Shown: positions 10,499-21,719 of the stretch, piece after piece
How the letters are laid out: each line of letters starts with the position of its first letter
How positions within the stretch are numbered: the first letter of the stretch is position 1
Source of the DNA: Pyrus communis
Taxonomy: Eukaryota > Streptophyta > Magnoliopsida > Rosales > Rosaceae
NCBI RefSeq assembly: GCF_963583255.1
Contig: NC_084819.1
Coordinates: 9,256,001-9,320,000 of the forward strand
Length of the DNA stretch: 64,000 nt
Reading direction: 5' to 3'
Notes under the pieces: model-generated
Told to the model about the DNA's origin: nothing
Database searches by the model: none
What the model saw: only the letters and a program-made list of their open reading frames with translations
Made by a program: the position numbers and the translations under genes

Positions 10499-13348
10499 TG
10501 ATGCGAGATTTATACGCACACAAATTAAACCCTCTTTTCGTCAAATTGTAGTATATGTATAAGTAGGGATCGTTCTGGACCGGGGATTAGGAGGGATTGC
10601 AAATCTATTGGAAACTGACTCAAAAACGTAAAATAAAGTTTAAAACACTAAACTAGACTCAAAGAATGCAAAATTAAAGTTTAAAACACTAAGAAAAAAA
10701 ACCAAAAACTCAAAATGCTTTAAAAACACAAACTAAATTGAATTCTAACTAAAATGAACATTAAAGCAAAAGGGGGATTGAGGTTTTACGAAAATTGAAA
10801 TAACGAAACAAGTTAATAAACTAGACAGAATGTAAATATGAAATTTATGGATGAATGCTAGCTAAGGGGTTCATCTCCATACATGTTACACTTGCATACA
10901 AGATTGATTCTCAGTTGGTCTTTCGATAAATTATGAAACTCAACACTCCGGGTTAATTAGGTCCGCTTAAATTAACCGTCAAGTTTTCCTTAAGTTAATG
11001 AATTGGATGGGTTAGCGCAACGCAATTCACAACATTCTCCAAAAGTCCTTTACGTGAACAGCACAATAAAGATACAATCAAAGATCATTAAGCAATATGA
11101 AAACTATAAGTGTTGACGAGGCATTCGTTACTATGATGAGCATGAAACTCATGCCAAGAATTCGTTTAACGCGATTGTTTATAAGCAACCTCCACTACTT
11201 GTGAATATAAGTTCATAACGATTAGGTGAAACTCACTTATATTCTAGCGTCATATTCATGCATGAAAATTAAGCGCGCATTCTTAATAAACATACATAAA
11301 TAAGTTATCAATCAAACGGTTAAACAAATTGAATCAACAACTTATGAAATTCCAACGAAAGTTAATCAATTCATATTGCAAATATAAACATAGTTTCGAA
11401 TCACCCCCTAGCTAAAGGGGGATTAGTTCCTCATAACTTTGAAATCAAAGAAACACCTAAACATTCCAACAACTCAAACTTGAATTGTATGAACGTTTAG
11501 GCACTCTTCTCTTCCATTCCCCATACGTACAAAACAAAGAGAATTGAATTTAAACTTTGAAATCAAAGAAACACCTAAACATTCCAACAACTCAAACTTG
11601 AATTGTATGAACGTTTAGGCCCTCTTATCTTCCTCGTTGTTGTAGCACAAGGTCTAAGGTGAGGTTTGGGGGATTATGGAAATGGATTAGGAGTGGTGTT
11701 TGGATTATAAGGGAAGGGGGACTCACGGCTAAAGAAGGTGGAGAGTGAATGTGGTGTGTTGTGTATGAAAATGAGATGATGCTTGAATGAATGAATGCAA
11801 GGGTATTTATAGGAGTAGTGGAGGGAACATATGGCTGTTTGTTTAAGCATGCATGTGCTGGAATGTGGTGGAAAATAGCTAGGAAAGCTGGAAAGCACAA
11901 GGATCCCACGGCAATGACAGTTTTTGATGTTGGATTTGCATGTGTGTGCTGGAAATGGTGTGTGTATGCATGTGTTTGGGAAGCTTTCTTGCTCATTTTC
12001 TGGATGCAATGATGAAGAGTTTAATAATTAATGCATGTAGGTGGCTGAAATGATGAAGAATGAGTGGTGGAAATGAAAGGGAAAGCTAGAAAGACATGTG
12101 AAGATGCTGGAATTGTGAGTAGGCCACGACAATGTGTTTTCAGGATGGTTCTTTGTGGTTGTGATGCATGTGATTGCATGTGTTGATTGCTAAGGTGTGT
12201 GATGATGAGTGTAAGTGGAATAAAGAATGAATGAAGGCATGTGAATTAGGTGGAATGCTGGAATGATGAAGGGGATACACGGCACAAGGTTTGGAATGTG
12301 GAGAAAGGGGTGTGAATGATTATGGGATGCTGGAAATCTGGAAAGGCACGGCAATGATGCTTGTTGTTGGTGAAAATGTGGCTGAATGGATGGATGGAAT
12401 GGTGTGATTGAATGATTAAAGTGCATGTGTAATGAATTGGAGTGACAACTAGGTTATGAGGGGAATGCATGTGGCTGAAATTGCATGTGGAAAGGTAATG
12501 AATTATGCACGGCAATGATGTTGAGAAAGAATGTGTTGGCTGCATGGTTTGTGAATGAATGGGGTGTAAATTATGGTTGCACATGGAAGAGGATTGGATG
12601 GTGCGTGTTTATTAATGAAACTAGGGTGATAGAATAGAGTGGTTGGTTACGGTTTAGAGAAAAGTTAGGTTGAATTAGAGTGAATGGCTGAATGGTGCAT
12701 GTGACATAGAATGGATAGGGTGAATGATTATGTGGCTGCATGTTTTAATGAAGTTGCATTTGGAAAGGGTTGGAAAGTGGAAGGGAAAGGCACGGCAAAG
12801 AAGAATGTTTGGTGCTTGAAATGCATGTGAATGCATGTGAGTGCATGTGTGTGTAAATGGGTGAAAATGTGGGTTAAAGTGATGCATGGATAGGAAATGT
12901 GAGTGAATGATGTGCATGTGTGTGAATGCATGTGGAATAAAGAAGAGTATGGAAGTGAATAAATCATAATATGGCTAGTTTAAAGGGCTAGGGTTTAAGT
13001 ACATAGAATGGGCCTAAAATAGGTTGGTTTGCATGGCATAGAATGTTTGATTTGGGCTAGAGGTTTTCCATGGCTCAAAGGATTTGTTTGATTGGGCTAG
13101 GCCCTTTGTTTTATGTCCCCAAAGAGCATACAAGGCTTCAATTTCGTCCATCCTCTTTGCTCCATGATTAAGCTATCCAATCCATGCCCAAAAGTGCCCC
13201 AAATAGCCTCAAAATGCACTTTCTTGCTCCCTAAGCCCTTAGAACCTGAAAACACACAAAAGAAGCATAAAGAACTAAAATAACTAAAGAAACATAACGT
13301 AAATGTACGAGAACAAGCCATTTAAGTCGCATGAATATGCTCCTATCA
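10499..13348 (-). repeat. 5' LTR of the inner element
   Basis: Direct repeat of 2517-5365. It carries the same TATA box (11804-11811) and CATGCA cluster. This copy would drive element transcription leftwards. Confidence 0.96.
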
Positions 13349-13353
13349 TCTCC

Positions 13354-14426
13354 CAATAGATGCTGCCATTTCTGGGTGTCCGTCGAACCTCGACCTAAAA
13401 ATGCTGTTCGACGAACGAGCCGTCGAGACACTCAACCGAGGAGATTGAGAACCTTCGAAAGAAGAAGTTCAGAAGCTTCACAACAACTTCTTCAACTACA
13501 ACACTCTTATCCTCCACTTCGTTGGCTAAGGCGATGAGAGTCTTAGGAAGGGAGAACATGAAGCCTTCCTATTCTACTGGTACAACAAATTCATCTGTTG
13601 TACCCGGTCGAACAAATGCTTGATCAAGAACATGCTGGTGGTCCAAGCCCTGGCTAGCGGTCACTTCTTGGCGCTCAGTCCAGCCATCCTCGCCAATCTC
13701 TTCCGTTGTTTGGCTGACACAACCATTAACAAAATCGACCCGGACCAGAATGGACCCCTCTAGGTATTCCAAATCTGGCTGCAGGTTTATTTCTCCACAC
13801 TTCGGCCTGAAGTCCCTGTTTTCCACCCTACCGCAATGCTTGGTCCTCAATTGGCCTTACGACCGGCACCTCCTCACCGGGCCGACGAAGTCCTTAAACA
13901 CTTCTTCGGCCTAGACGTCATTTCTGACGACGAGTTTTTGGTATGCCAGTGTTAGGAATACCCTGCCTCGATCAAGCTTCCAACGACGATATGGGATAAG
14001 ACCGAAGATGCTGATCTTCGTCAACATTAAGGGTCGTTCGTATTGACCCGCGACCTTCCTCTCGGTTGTGACGCCCGCCGAGCTAGTTAGGAGGTCTATC
14101 ATCCCCATTTCGTCGCCCGGCAGCTCGGCTACCTCCAAGGTTGCCCAGTACCCCTACTCGCTTCTCGCTCCCTCTTAAGTCGAGGACGTATTTCTGGTTC
14201 CTCCGAGAGGGAGTGTAAAACGACGGAACAAGAGTTTTAGGTAAGTGTAAGAGATTTCAGCTCCGATTGACTATTCCTGAATCTCTAGGTACTAACACCT
14301 TTGGGGACTGGTGGGAAGAGTACACCCGCAACTTCTTTGACATTTCGGCCGAAGACGTGGTCAGTAAAATCTTCGGCGACTGCCACAAACAAGCTCCTGC
14401 AGCCCAATCCAAAGAAACGACCCAAG
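13354..14426 (+). pseudogene. Antisense PMD-like gene, second part
   Basis: Continues the frame that was broken at 2516. Translation reads on for about 290 codons with several isolated stops, most at places where a tryptophan, glutamine or arginine codon is plausible, then shifts frame near 14238. Blocks such as FLFYWYNKFICC, KNMLVVQALASGHFLALSP, FFGLDVISDDEFL and, after the shift, FGDWWEEYTRNFFD have the tryptophan and aromatic pattern of the PMD family. Residues are lost but no large deletion is seen. The gene runs opposite to gag-pol and shares no reading frame with it. Confidence 0.7.
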
Positions 14427-14497
14427 GTACATTGTCGTCTAGCCCTTTGTACTTCAACTACTTGCCTACTGTTACTGACTCTACTTCGCTCTCTCAG
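14427..14497 (+). other. Spliceosomal intron in the antisense gene
   Basis: 71 bp from GTACAT to a pyrimidine-rich CTCTCTCAG. Removing it joins ...KETTQ to DGRVLRRVDVV and restores a single open frame across the junction, whereas reading through meets a stop directly after the acceptor. An intron in this direction is not removed from the element's genomic RNA, because it is antisense to it. Confidence 0.7.
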
Positions 14498-15348
14498 ATG
14501 GTCGTGTGTTGAGACGGGTGGACGTGGTCGCCGCGGCGGTGACCAAGAAAAAATTGATCCCCTCGAAGAAAACCATTACTACCGGGCGAACCCTGCCGAC
14601 CAAGCGCCCCTATCAGGACGCCGAGACTGGAAATGACGCTCCTCGCCCTTCGAAATGCGTCAAGAAGTTAGCGAAGAAGGAGGAACGAAAGATTCATGTT
14701 ATCTCCAGCCAGACCACGGGAGTGACCGCTTCTGTCGTCTCTCCTCCCATCCTGGTTGCCCAGGCCTCGACGGGCCAACTGCCTCCGGCCGTACCAACGA
14801 CTGGGTTACGGCCGAACCAGCTGCTGCTTCAGTTGTAGCTTCGGAGCTGGCCATTGCGCCTGTCTTGGAGGAAACGGCTGCACCCGCCGAGGCATCCCCC
14901 ATCTAGCGACCGACGCTCATTCTGGAAGAGGTATGATTCCACTGCTAATAACCGTTGTTTATTCGATTTTCCAGTCGTAACAAAATTTTCTTCAAGATGA
15001 TGAGAGCAACGAGAGTGACGAGATCTCGCTGGAGCGTCGCCTTTGACCAGCCAACTTTTCTCCCATCAATCCTTCCCCTGTGGTCGAGGCAGCCGTTTAA
15101 CCGGATCCTCCTATGGCCAATCGTGGGAAGAGACCCCTGGTCGAGCCTAAGGCGACGGCCAAAACGCCGCTCCATCCACAAGATGAAGACCTCAACATTC
15201 CTCCCCAAGAAGTTACCTCGGCTTTTGTAAGGCTCACTCTTCTCTCTTTATTAATCTTATCATGACGCATCTGAACTAAAAAAAAAAAAAAATTAAATGT
15301 CAGGTGCCCGGACGTTCATTTCACCGATAATTTTATGCGCCGAAAGGT

Positions 15349-15396
15349 GTTATCTATATTTCATGGCCACCGCCGTGGCCATCAAATGTAGATAAC
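15349..15396. repeat. 22-bp-arm hairpin
   Basis: Arms 15349-15370 and 15375-15396 are inverted copies with two mismatches around a CGCC loop. It lies inside the antisense gene and so also inside the outer element's sense RNA. Confidence 0.8.
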
Positions 15397-15508
15397 CTCC
15401 ATCGGCCACGTGAATTGAAAAGCGATCTTAGGCACTAGGCTCGGCCATTAAGTTCTCTAGGTTCAAGCAATAAACCAGAGGGCATGGCCGAAGTCTCCTC
15501 CTGGCAGG

Positions 15509-15575
15509 TCTAGAAATACATTCCATTTGTTATGCATTCCATCTAGAAACACATTCCCTTTGTTATGCATTCCAT
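15509..15575. repeat. Short tandem duplication
   Basis: A unit of about 32 bp, TCTAGAAAYACATTCC followed by TTTGTTATGCATTCCA, occurs twice in succession in what appears to be an intron of the antisense gene. Confidence 0.8.
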
Positions 15576-15903
15576 ATAACTTCTGCTGACATTTTCCTTT
15601 CCTGTGCAGCCTTCATGAGAGGTCGAGCTTAATGCCTTGATTGCGACCACTTCGGGGGCGGCTGGTTCTTCAATGCCCGCCACAAAAACTTTCGTGTCCA
15701 CGGCTGAGCCACATGCCCTCATCAAGCTGCAGGAATTGCTATCTCTTTCGGCGTCGTAAATCCTTGAGTGCTAAGGCCTCGACTCCGTAGGAGCATGTCT
15801 AAACGATCTTGCGGTTGATGGTCAGTTAAGCACTGAAGCCATTACTCGAGCTTCTTCTGCTCTGGAACGAACTCGAGAGTATTTCGGTATTTTTGAGAGA
15901 GCT

Positions 15904-17898
15904 TGATAGGAGCATATTTAGGCAACTTAGTTGGCTCGTTTTCGTGCATTTATGTTATTAATTCTTAGTTATTTTAATTCTTCAAGCTTCTTTTGTGTGT
16001 TTTCAGGATCATAAGACGTATTTGACGAAAGGATGCATTGTGGAGCCTTTTAGGGCCTTTTGGAGCACTTTTGGGCTAAGGATGGATAGCTTATGCTTGG
16101 AGCCAAAGTGTTGGACGAAATTGAAGGCCTTGTATGCACTTTAGGACATAAAACAAAAGGCCTAGCCCATTCTCTTCCCAAAAACCATCCTAACCCATGC
16201 ATAACCTACCAATTTCAGCCACATGCACCCAAACACAACCATTGCCGTGGCATCCCATCCTAATTCCAGCCATCCCACTTCATCATTGCAGCCACCATTC
16301 ACCCTAGTTGTCAATCACATGCTTTTCCATTCTATAATTCATCCATATGCATCTTTAATCATTCACTCACATGCTTTCCCAACAAACAATTCAGCCACAT
16401 GCACACAAAACCACCCATTGCCGTGCACTCCCATCCCATTTCCAGCATTCCCCTTTGCATTTCCAGCTTTCCACCAACCAACCTAGTTGTCATTCCACAT
16501 GCATTCCCTCTTTAATCATTCCCTCCTAGCTGCCATTCACATGCTCTCCCATCCATTCTCTCCCTATTAAACCATGCAATGCATTCATACACACCATTCC
16601 CATTCACAACACAAAACAATCACACAACACACCATCACAATCACACAACCAATGCCGTGCAAATCCATTCCATTTTCTGCATCTTTTCTCTCCATTGCCA
16701 TGCCCTCCAACCATCACACATCCATTCCTCCATACAAATACCACCCCAAAACCTATCCTTAGACCTTGTGCTGCAACAAAGAGGAAGAGAAGAGGGCCTA
16801 AACGTTCATACAATTCAAGTTTGAGTTGTTGGAATGTTTAGGTGTTTCTTTTCCTTTGATTTCAATGTTTAATTTCAATTCTCTTTGTCTTGTACGTATG
16901 AGGAACTAAACCCCCTTTAGCTAGGGGGTGATTCGAAACCATGTTTATGCTTGCAATATGAATTGATTACCTTTGGTTGGAATTTCATAAGTTGTGGATT
17001 CAATTTGTTTAACCGTTTGATTGATAACTTAGTTATGTATGTTTATTGAGAGTGCACGCTTAATTTTCATGCATGAATATGACGCTAGAATATAAGTGAG
17101 TTTCACCTAATAGTTATGAACTTATATTCATAAGTAGTGGAGGTTGCTTATAAACAATCGCGTTAAATGAATTCTTGGCACTAGTTTCATGCTCATCATA
17201 GTAACGAAGGCCTCGTCAACACTTATAGTTTTCATGATGCTTAATGATCTTTGATTGTATCTTTATTGTGCTTTTCACGTAAAGGACTTTTGGAGAATGT
17301 TGTGAATTGCGTTGCGCAAACCCATCCAATTCATTAACTTAAGGAGAACTTGACGGTTAATTTAAGCGGACCTAATTAACCCGGGGTGTTGAGTTTCATA
17401 ATTTATCGAAAGACCAACTGAAAATCATCTTGTATGCAAGTGTAACATGTGTGGAGAAGAACCTTCTAGCTAGCATTCCATCCATATTTTCATCACATTC
17501 ATATTTACATTTTGCCCTTAATTACAATTTGTGCATTTTAGTTAATTTCATAAAAAACTCAATCCCCCCATATTTTGTTGAGTCATAGTCATTCGTATTT
17601 GTTTTATTTTGTGTTTTTAAGCATTTGGAGTTATAAACACTTTCAAATTCGTCCAAACTAAGTTCTAGTTTCTGTTTGAGTCAATTTGATTGTTTTAGGC
17701 AGTTTTGAGTGTTTCAAAGCTATTCTGAGTCATAGTAGTCTTGTTAAGAGTCTTTAAGTTTAGTTTTTGTGTTTTTGAGTCAATTCAAAGTAGATTAGCA
17801 CCCCTAGTTAATCCCCGGTTAGAACGATCCCTACTTACATCATTACTACAATTGTCACAAATAGGGTTTAATTTGTGTGTCACATAAGTTTCGGATCA
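15904..17898 (+). repeat. Solo LTR related to the inner element, opposite orientation
   Basis: Starts TGATAGGAGC and ends TTCGGATCA, flanked by GAGCT at 15899-15903 and 17899-17903. Much of it is recognisable as the inner element's LTR read in the other direction, for example the GGCCTAAACGTTCATACAAT and TTGGAATGTTTAGGTG regions. At 1995 bp it is some 850 bp shorter than the 2.85-kb LTRs, mostly in the G/T-rich U3 part. No internal sequence remains, so it arose by LTR-LTR recombination. It interrupts the antisense PMD-like gene. Confidence 0.92.
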
Positions 17899-18236
17899 GA
17901 GCTCTCGGGGCCGAAGATGACTTGAAAGCCGCGATAGTCGTTCAAGAAGCTTTGCGTCCACGGGTCGATGTGCTGAAGTTGAAAAAAGATACGCTGGCCG
18001 ACCTTGACCGTCAAATTGCGAAACTTCAGAAACGTAGGTCGGCCGTTGCTTTTAAGCTAGCAAGAGACTTCGAGTCGGGCGGTAAATCCTACCTAACTGA
18101 ATATGCGGCTAATGTGCGGCACGTCGAGCAGCTGAAGATGGATAAGAGGAATCGACAGGCCGAAGTTACGATGGGCGAAGTGAGGTGGTTAGAATTGAAG
18201 GCTGTTCTCGAAACTCTCATTCCCTCCTCACCTTAA
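17899..18236 (+). pseudogene. Antisense PMD-like gene, 3' part (coiled coil)
   Basis: The frame resumes after the solo LTR as LGAEDDLKAAIVVQEALRP and runs without a stop to the TAA at 18234-18236. The roughly 110 residues are charged and heptad-like (DLDRQIAKLQKRRSAVAF, then VEQLKMDKRNRQAEV), so a coiled-coil C-terminus is expected. It ends PSSP. The end lies only 74 bp from the integrase end on the other strand, so the two are convergent. Confidence 0.75.
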
Positions 18237-18309
18237 GGGTGTTCAGCTATAAATAGGTCAATCATATGTACTTGTATACTCGTTTTTATGATTTTGTTAG
18301 TGAAACAGA

Positions 18310-19486
18310 CTATTCTTGCATTTCCCATATGACCGGATAATACTTCTTTAAGAACTTCCCATTGATTGGTAATTTATGAATTAACCTGGTTCGGTCTCTA
18401 AGATGATATGCCCCATTGTCGAGAACTTTGTGAATGATGAATGGTCCTTCCCAATTCGACGACCATTTGCCGAACCTGGGGTCTTTAATCCCTACAGGCA
18501 ACATCGTTTGCCAAACCAATTCTCCTTTGCCTAACGTTTTTTGTCTGACGCGTTCATTATAAGCTCGCTCGGTAATTTTCTTCCGTGCTATTAATAAATT
18601 ACTCACGTCGATCCGATTTTCTTTTAAGTCTTCTAATTCTTTCGCATAGCTTAACTATATTCGGCACTAAACAAACTACTTTGCTCAATTACTTGTAATG
18701 AGTTTATACTTAGCTCAACTGGTAACATAGCGTCGTGTCCGTAAGTTAACGTGTAAGGAGTTGTTCCGGTGGCCGTCCGGGGTGACGTTCGGTATGCCTA
18801 TAATGCTTCGTTTAACTTTAAATGCCACATCCCAGGCCTCTTACCATTTTTTCAAGAATGCCAATTAAAACTTTATTGCTTGCTTCGGCCCGTCCGTTCG
18901 CCTGTAGGTAATACGGTGTAGACTGCTCAAGCCGGATATTTAGTCTTGCCGTGTATTCCCTAAACCTGTCGGACGTGAAGATTGTGCCATTATCGGTTAT
19001 GATCGTTTCTGGCACGCCGAATCTGGTCACAATATTTTCCTCTACAAAACTGCAAACTTCTTTGGCTGTTAATTCGGCGTATGATTTTGCCTCTACCTAC
19101 TTAGTGAAGTAATCGGTTGCTACTATTATCCACGCGTGTTTTGCCACTCCCGACGATGGTGTGATTTTGCCGATTATGTCCATTGCCCATCCCTTGAACA
19201 GCCATGGTTTAGTAACTGAGTGGAGTAATTCGGCCGGGGCTCTCTGCACTGGTCTATGAACCTGGCATGGTATGCATCTCCATGCGTATTCGATGCAATC
19301 CTTTAACATACTTGGCCAAAAGTAACCGTGTCGTCGGAGCAACCAGCGCATTTTACGTCCTGATTGGTGAGCTCCACAAATTCCTTCATGCACCTCGACC
19401 ATTGCTTGGACAGCCTCCTGTGGGCCGAGGCACAATAATAGTAACCCATCCTCACCCTTTTGGTATAATTCATTTTGGTATGACAC
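18310..19486 (-). pseudogene. Integrase of the outer element
   Basis: The N-terminal zinc finger is visible in the first ORF (H33, H40, C71 and C74, from VHEGICGAH to CIPC). It is followed by the first catalytic Asp in WAMDIIG, the second in IITDNGTIF, and the Glu in NGRAEASNK. An in-frame stop lies near 19094-19096 and a frameshift near 18820. The C-terminal part (18310-18606) has GKGELVWQTMLPVG and KWSSNWEGPFIIHKVL, typical of gypsy integrase ends. It would insert element DNA into the chromosome, but the breaks make it inactive. Confidence 0.88.
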
Positions 19487-19747
19487 GTAATTCGTGGCAT
19501 GGACCCTTATTCTCCGGTCATGTTTCCCGTTGGGGTTATCGAGATATCATAGAATCGTCTTTCTCCAATCATCTGGTAGTGTCTCGACGACATGTACTTC
19601 TATAGGGTCTCCCCGTTCTAGTAACTATGGTAACGACATCACCCTCGTGTGTATCACGTGATTATGTTGGAGAATTTGCTAATTGACCAAGGTTGGGTAC
19701 GATCGTAAGACTATGGGTGTTACTCGGCTTAGCTTGCCCTCCGTGAG

Positions 19748-20195
19748 TTATGCTCCGGAGACAATTTGGGTGAGTTCATCGGCGTCAGTGTTTCGAATAC
19801 GAGAAATGTGCTCAAATGTGATCCGCTTAAATGACTCTGCCAAATAGGTGGCGACCATGTGGTAGGGCACCAAAGTACAACTCATGCAACGGAAAATACC
19901 ATTGAGTTGGTTAATCACCAAGGACGAGAACACGGGTTGCTCTTAAATCGTGTAGGACGTGAAGGCTAATGATAAGAGCTTCATACTCGTCTTGATTATT
20001 CGTACAACCAAAATCTAACTTGAGAGAAAAATACCAGCGGTAGTGGTCGGGCGATTGAATGGCAATACCAACACTAGCTGAGGTCGAGGTACTGGAACCA
20101 TTAAAATGCATCATCCAGTGGCTGTTGTGGGTTGTGATTAAGTTGATGTCGACATCCCTGCCCCCAAAGCCATACGGAGAAGGGTGTTGGGCCAA
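19748..20195 (-). pseudogene. Second, archaeal-like RNase H (aRNH)
   Basis: Encodes WMMHFNGSSTSTSASVGIAI, then CTNNQDEYEALI and, after a frame change near 19920, LVINQLNG with FEHISRIRNTDADELTQI. The D/E/D/D pattern is partly kept: FDGS has become FNGS, so the first acidic residue is lost. A second RNase H between the normal RNase H and integrase is a hallmark described for Tat-lineage gypsy elements. It is followed by a short linker to integrase. Confidence 0.82.
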
Positions 20196-20300
20196 AAAAT
20201 CGGCGAGAACTTAGCCTTTGATGGCCTTTTGGGGTACGTCCTGCAAACTGAATTCTAATAAAGCCATTTTTTATTTCCCAATTCGGCCTTTGACGATAGG

Positions 20301-20640
20301 CTAAATGAACATGTAACGAATAACATCTGTTTGGGCAATGACCTGTGTGACTGATGGGAGCATGTAGTGCCGAAGTTTTGATGCAGCAAAAAATAGAGCT
20401 AAGCAAATTTTTTCGACGGGTGAATAATTAAGCTCCGGTGAATTCAGATTATGGCTGAGGTAAAAGATAGCTTGTTCACGCCCGACATCGTTCTCCTGCG
20501 CGAGGAGACAACCAATGGATTTAGCGGCTGCCGAAATGTACAGTTTGAGAGGTTTACCGCGACACGGTGAAACTAGTACGGGTGGTGTGGAAAGGGACAC
20601 CTCGATTTGCGTAAAAGCTGTTTGGTGTTCTTCGCGCTAC
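20301..20640 (-). pseudogene. gypsy RNase H domain
   Basis: Immediately downstream of reverse transcriptase. LYISAAAKSIGCLLAQE corresponds to the first active-site strand of gypsy RNase H, where an aspartate is usual at the A/S position. IFYLSHNLNSPELNYSPVEKICLALFFAASKLRHYM follows as the conserved middle (shown here in two overlapping parts: SPELNYSPVEK and KLRHYM). It would degrade RNA in RNA-DNA hybrids during reverse transcription. Confidence 0.82.
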
Positions 20641-21719
20641 TCAAACTTGTCGGAATCCTTAAGTTTGAGGAGCGTAAAGAATGCTTTCATTTTGCTTGCC
20701 GAATTAGCGATGAAACGGCGAAGAAAATTTATCTTCTCGAGCAATGACTGGAGTTGCTTCTTGGTTGTTGGGGGTGAAGCGCTAATGATTATGCAAGCTT
20801 TATTTTCGTCGACTTCATTGCCGCGATGGTGCACCAAAAACCCTAAAAAATTATCGGCCGATACACCGAAGGAGTATTTGGCCGGGTTTATTTTTAGATT
20901 ATGCTGGTGCATGCGGAGGAACGCTTGCCGAAGATCATCCAGATGTGTTCGGCGGCTTTTCGATTTTACCACCACATCATCGATATAAACTTCTATGATC
21001 GTATCGATCAAGTCGTGGAATATTGTATTCATGGCTCGTTGGTATGTGGCGCCGACGTTCTTAAGGCCGAATGACATGACAACCCATTCGTAGGTATCGA
21101 GTGCCCCCGGGCAACAGAAGGCAGTCTTGTGGATGTCAGCCTCAACGATAAAGATCTGGTTGTAACCGGCATGGCCGTCTATGAAGGACAACAGTTCATG
21201 ATTGGTTGCGGCATCAATTAGTAAGTCCGAGATTAGCATTGTGTATTCATCCTTGAGGGTGGCCAGATTTAAGTTACGGAAATCGATGCAAATGATGAGG
21301 GCTCCACTTTTCTTTAACATCGGGACAATATTGGCCAACCATTCGATGTACTGAGCGGTCCGGATAAACCCGGCTTTTAGAAGCCGAACTAATTCGTCTT
21401 TTATGCCAAGTTGTACTTCGATCAAGAACTGGCGTGGGGGTTGTCGAAAAGGCTTACACCCTTCTTTGATGCGTAACTCATGTTCGACGACGTTTCGGTC
21501 AATGCCTGGCATCTCATGATAATTCCACGCGAAACAATCTTTAAACTCATGAAGCAATTTACAAAACTCGTCCTTTATAGAAGGTGGTAATAACTCGCTG
21601 ATAAACAACGGTCGAGGCTCATCAGCTGTGCCAACATTGATTTCTTCTAATAGATCCTTAATCGGTGCGGCCTGAACTTTGTCGAAAGATAGAACGGGGC
21701 CGTTATCCGCTTCGGCCAA
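20637..21719 (-). pseudogene. Reverse transcriptase of the outer element
   Basis: A 360-codon open stretch with the RT fingers and palm. Near residues 144-152 is CIDFRNLNL, near 189-197 FIDGHAGYN with the first catalytic Asp, near 214-219 MSFGLK and at 245-248 YIDD with the other two. Upstream it has the gypsy PFRQPPRQF block. It is the best preserved domain of the element and reads without a stop. It continues upstream in frame towards the protease and ends next to RNase H. It would copy element RNA into DNA, but the flanking domains are broken. Confidence 0.92.

Larger units (their letters stand above)
2517..13348 (-). mobile_element. Young non-autonomous LTR retrotransposon (LARD/TR-GAG-like)
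   Basis: A 10.8-kb element inserted in the antisense gene of the outer element, with TCTCC duplicated at 2512-2516 and 13349-13353. The LTRs are 2849 and 2850 bp and differ at only about six substitutions and one indel by eye. The internal 5.1 kb has a tRNA-type primer site at 10474-10493, a polypurine tract at 5366-5380, a 390-codon gag-like ORF on the element strand and one antisense ORF. No protease, reverse transcriptase, RNase H or integrase is recognisable, so it must be mobilised by enzymes from another element. The primer site and polypurine tract resemble those of Athila/Tat-type gypsy elements. Confidence 0.93.
14498..15903 (+). pseudogene. Antisense PMD-like gene, middle exons
   Basis: After the intron the frame encodes a basic, Ala/Pro-rich linker (VAAAVTKKK, VKKLAKKEERK, then PAVPTTGLRPNQ). 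A further candidate intron is 15227-15303 (GTAAGG to TGTCAG, 77 bp); an acceptor TTCCTGTGCAG ends at 15609. A shorter GT-AG segment (14931-14974) is too small to trust. An acidic DDESNESDE run is at about 14996-15020. The last part (15610-15903) reads into FERA, which continues at 17904 after removal of the solo LTR. A few stops and frameshifts make this a pseudogene. Confidence 0.6.

Noticed and set aside
14241..14288. GTAAGT...CTCTAG segment as an intron
   Set aside because: Only 48 bp, and the sequence is better explained by a one-base frameshift because the frame LTIPESLGTNTFGDWW runs back through it.
19267..20988. Plus frames of 112 and 157 codons
   Set aside because: Antisense shadows of integrase and reverse transcriptase.
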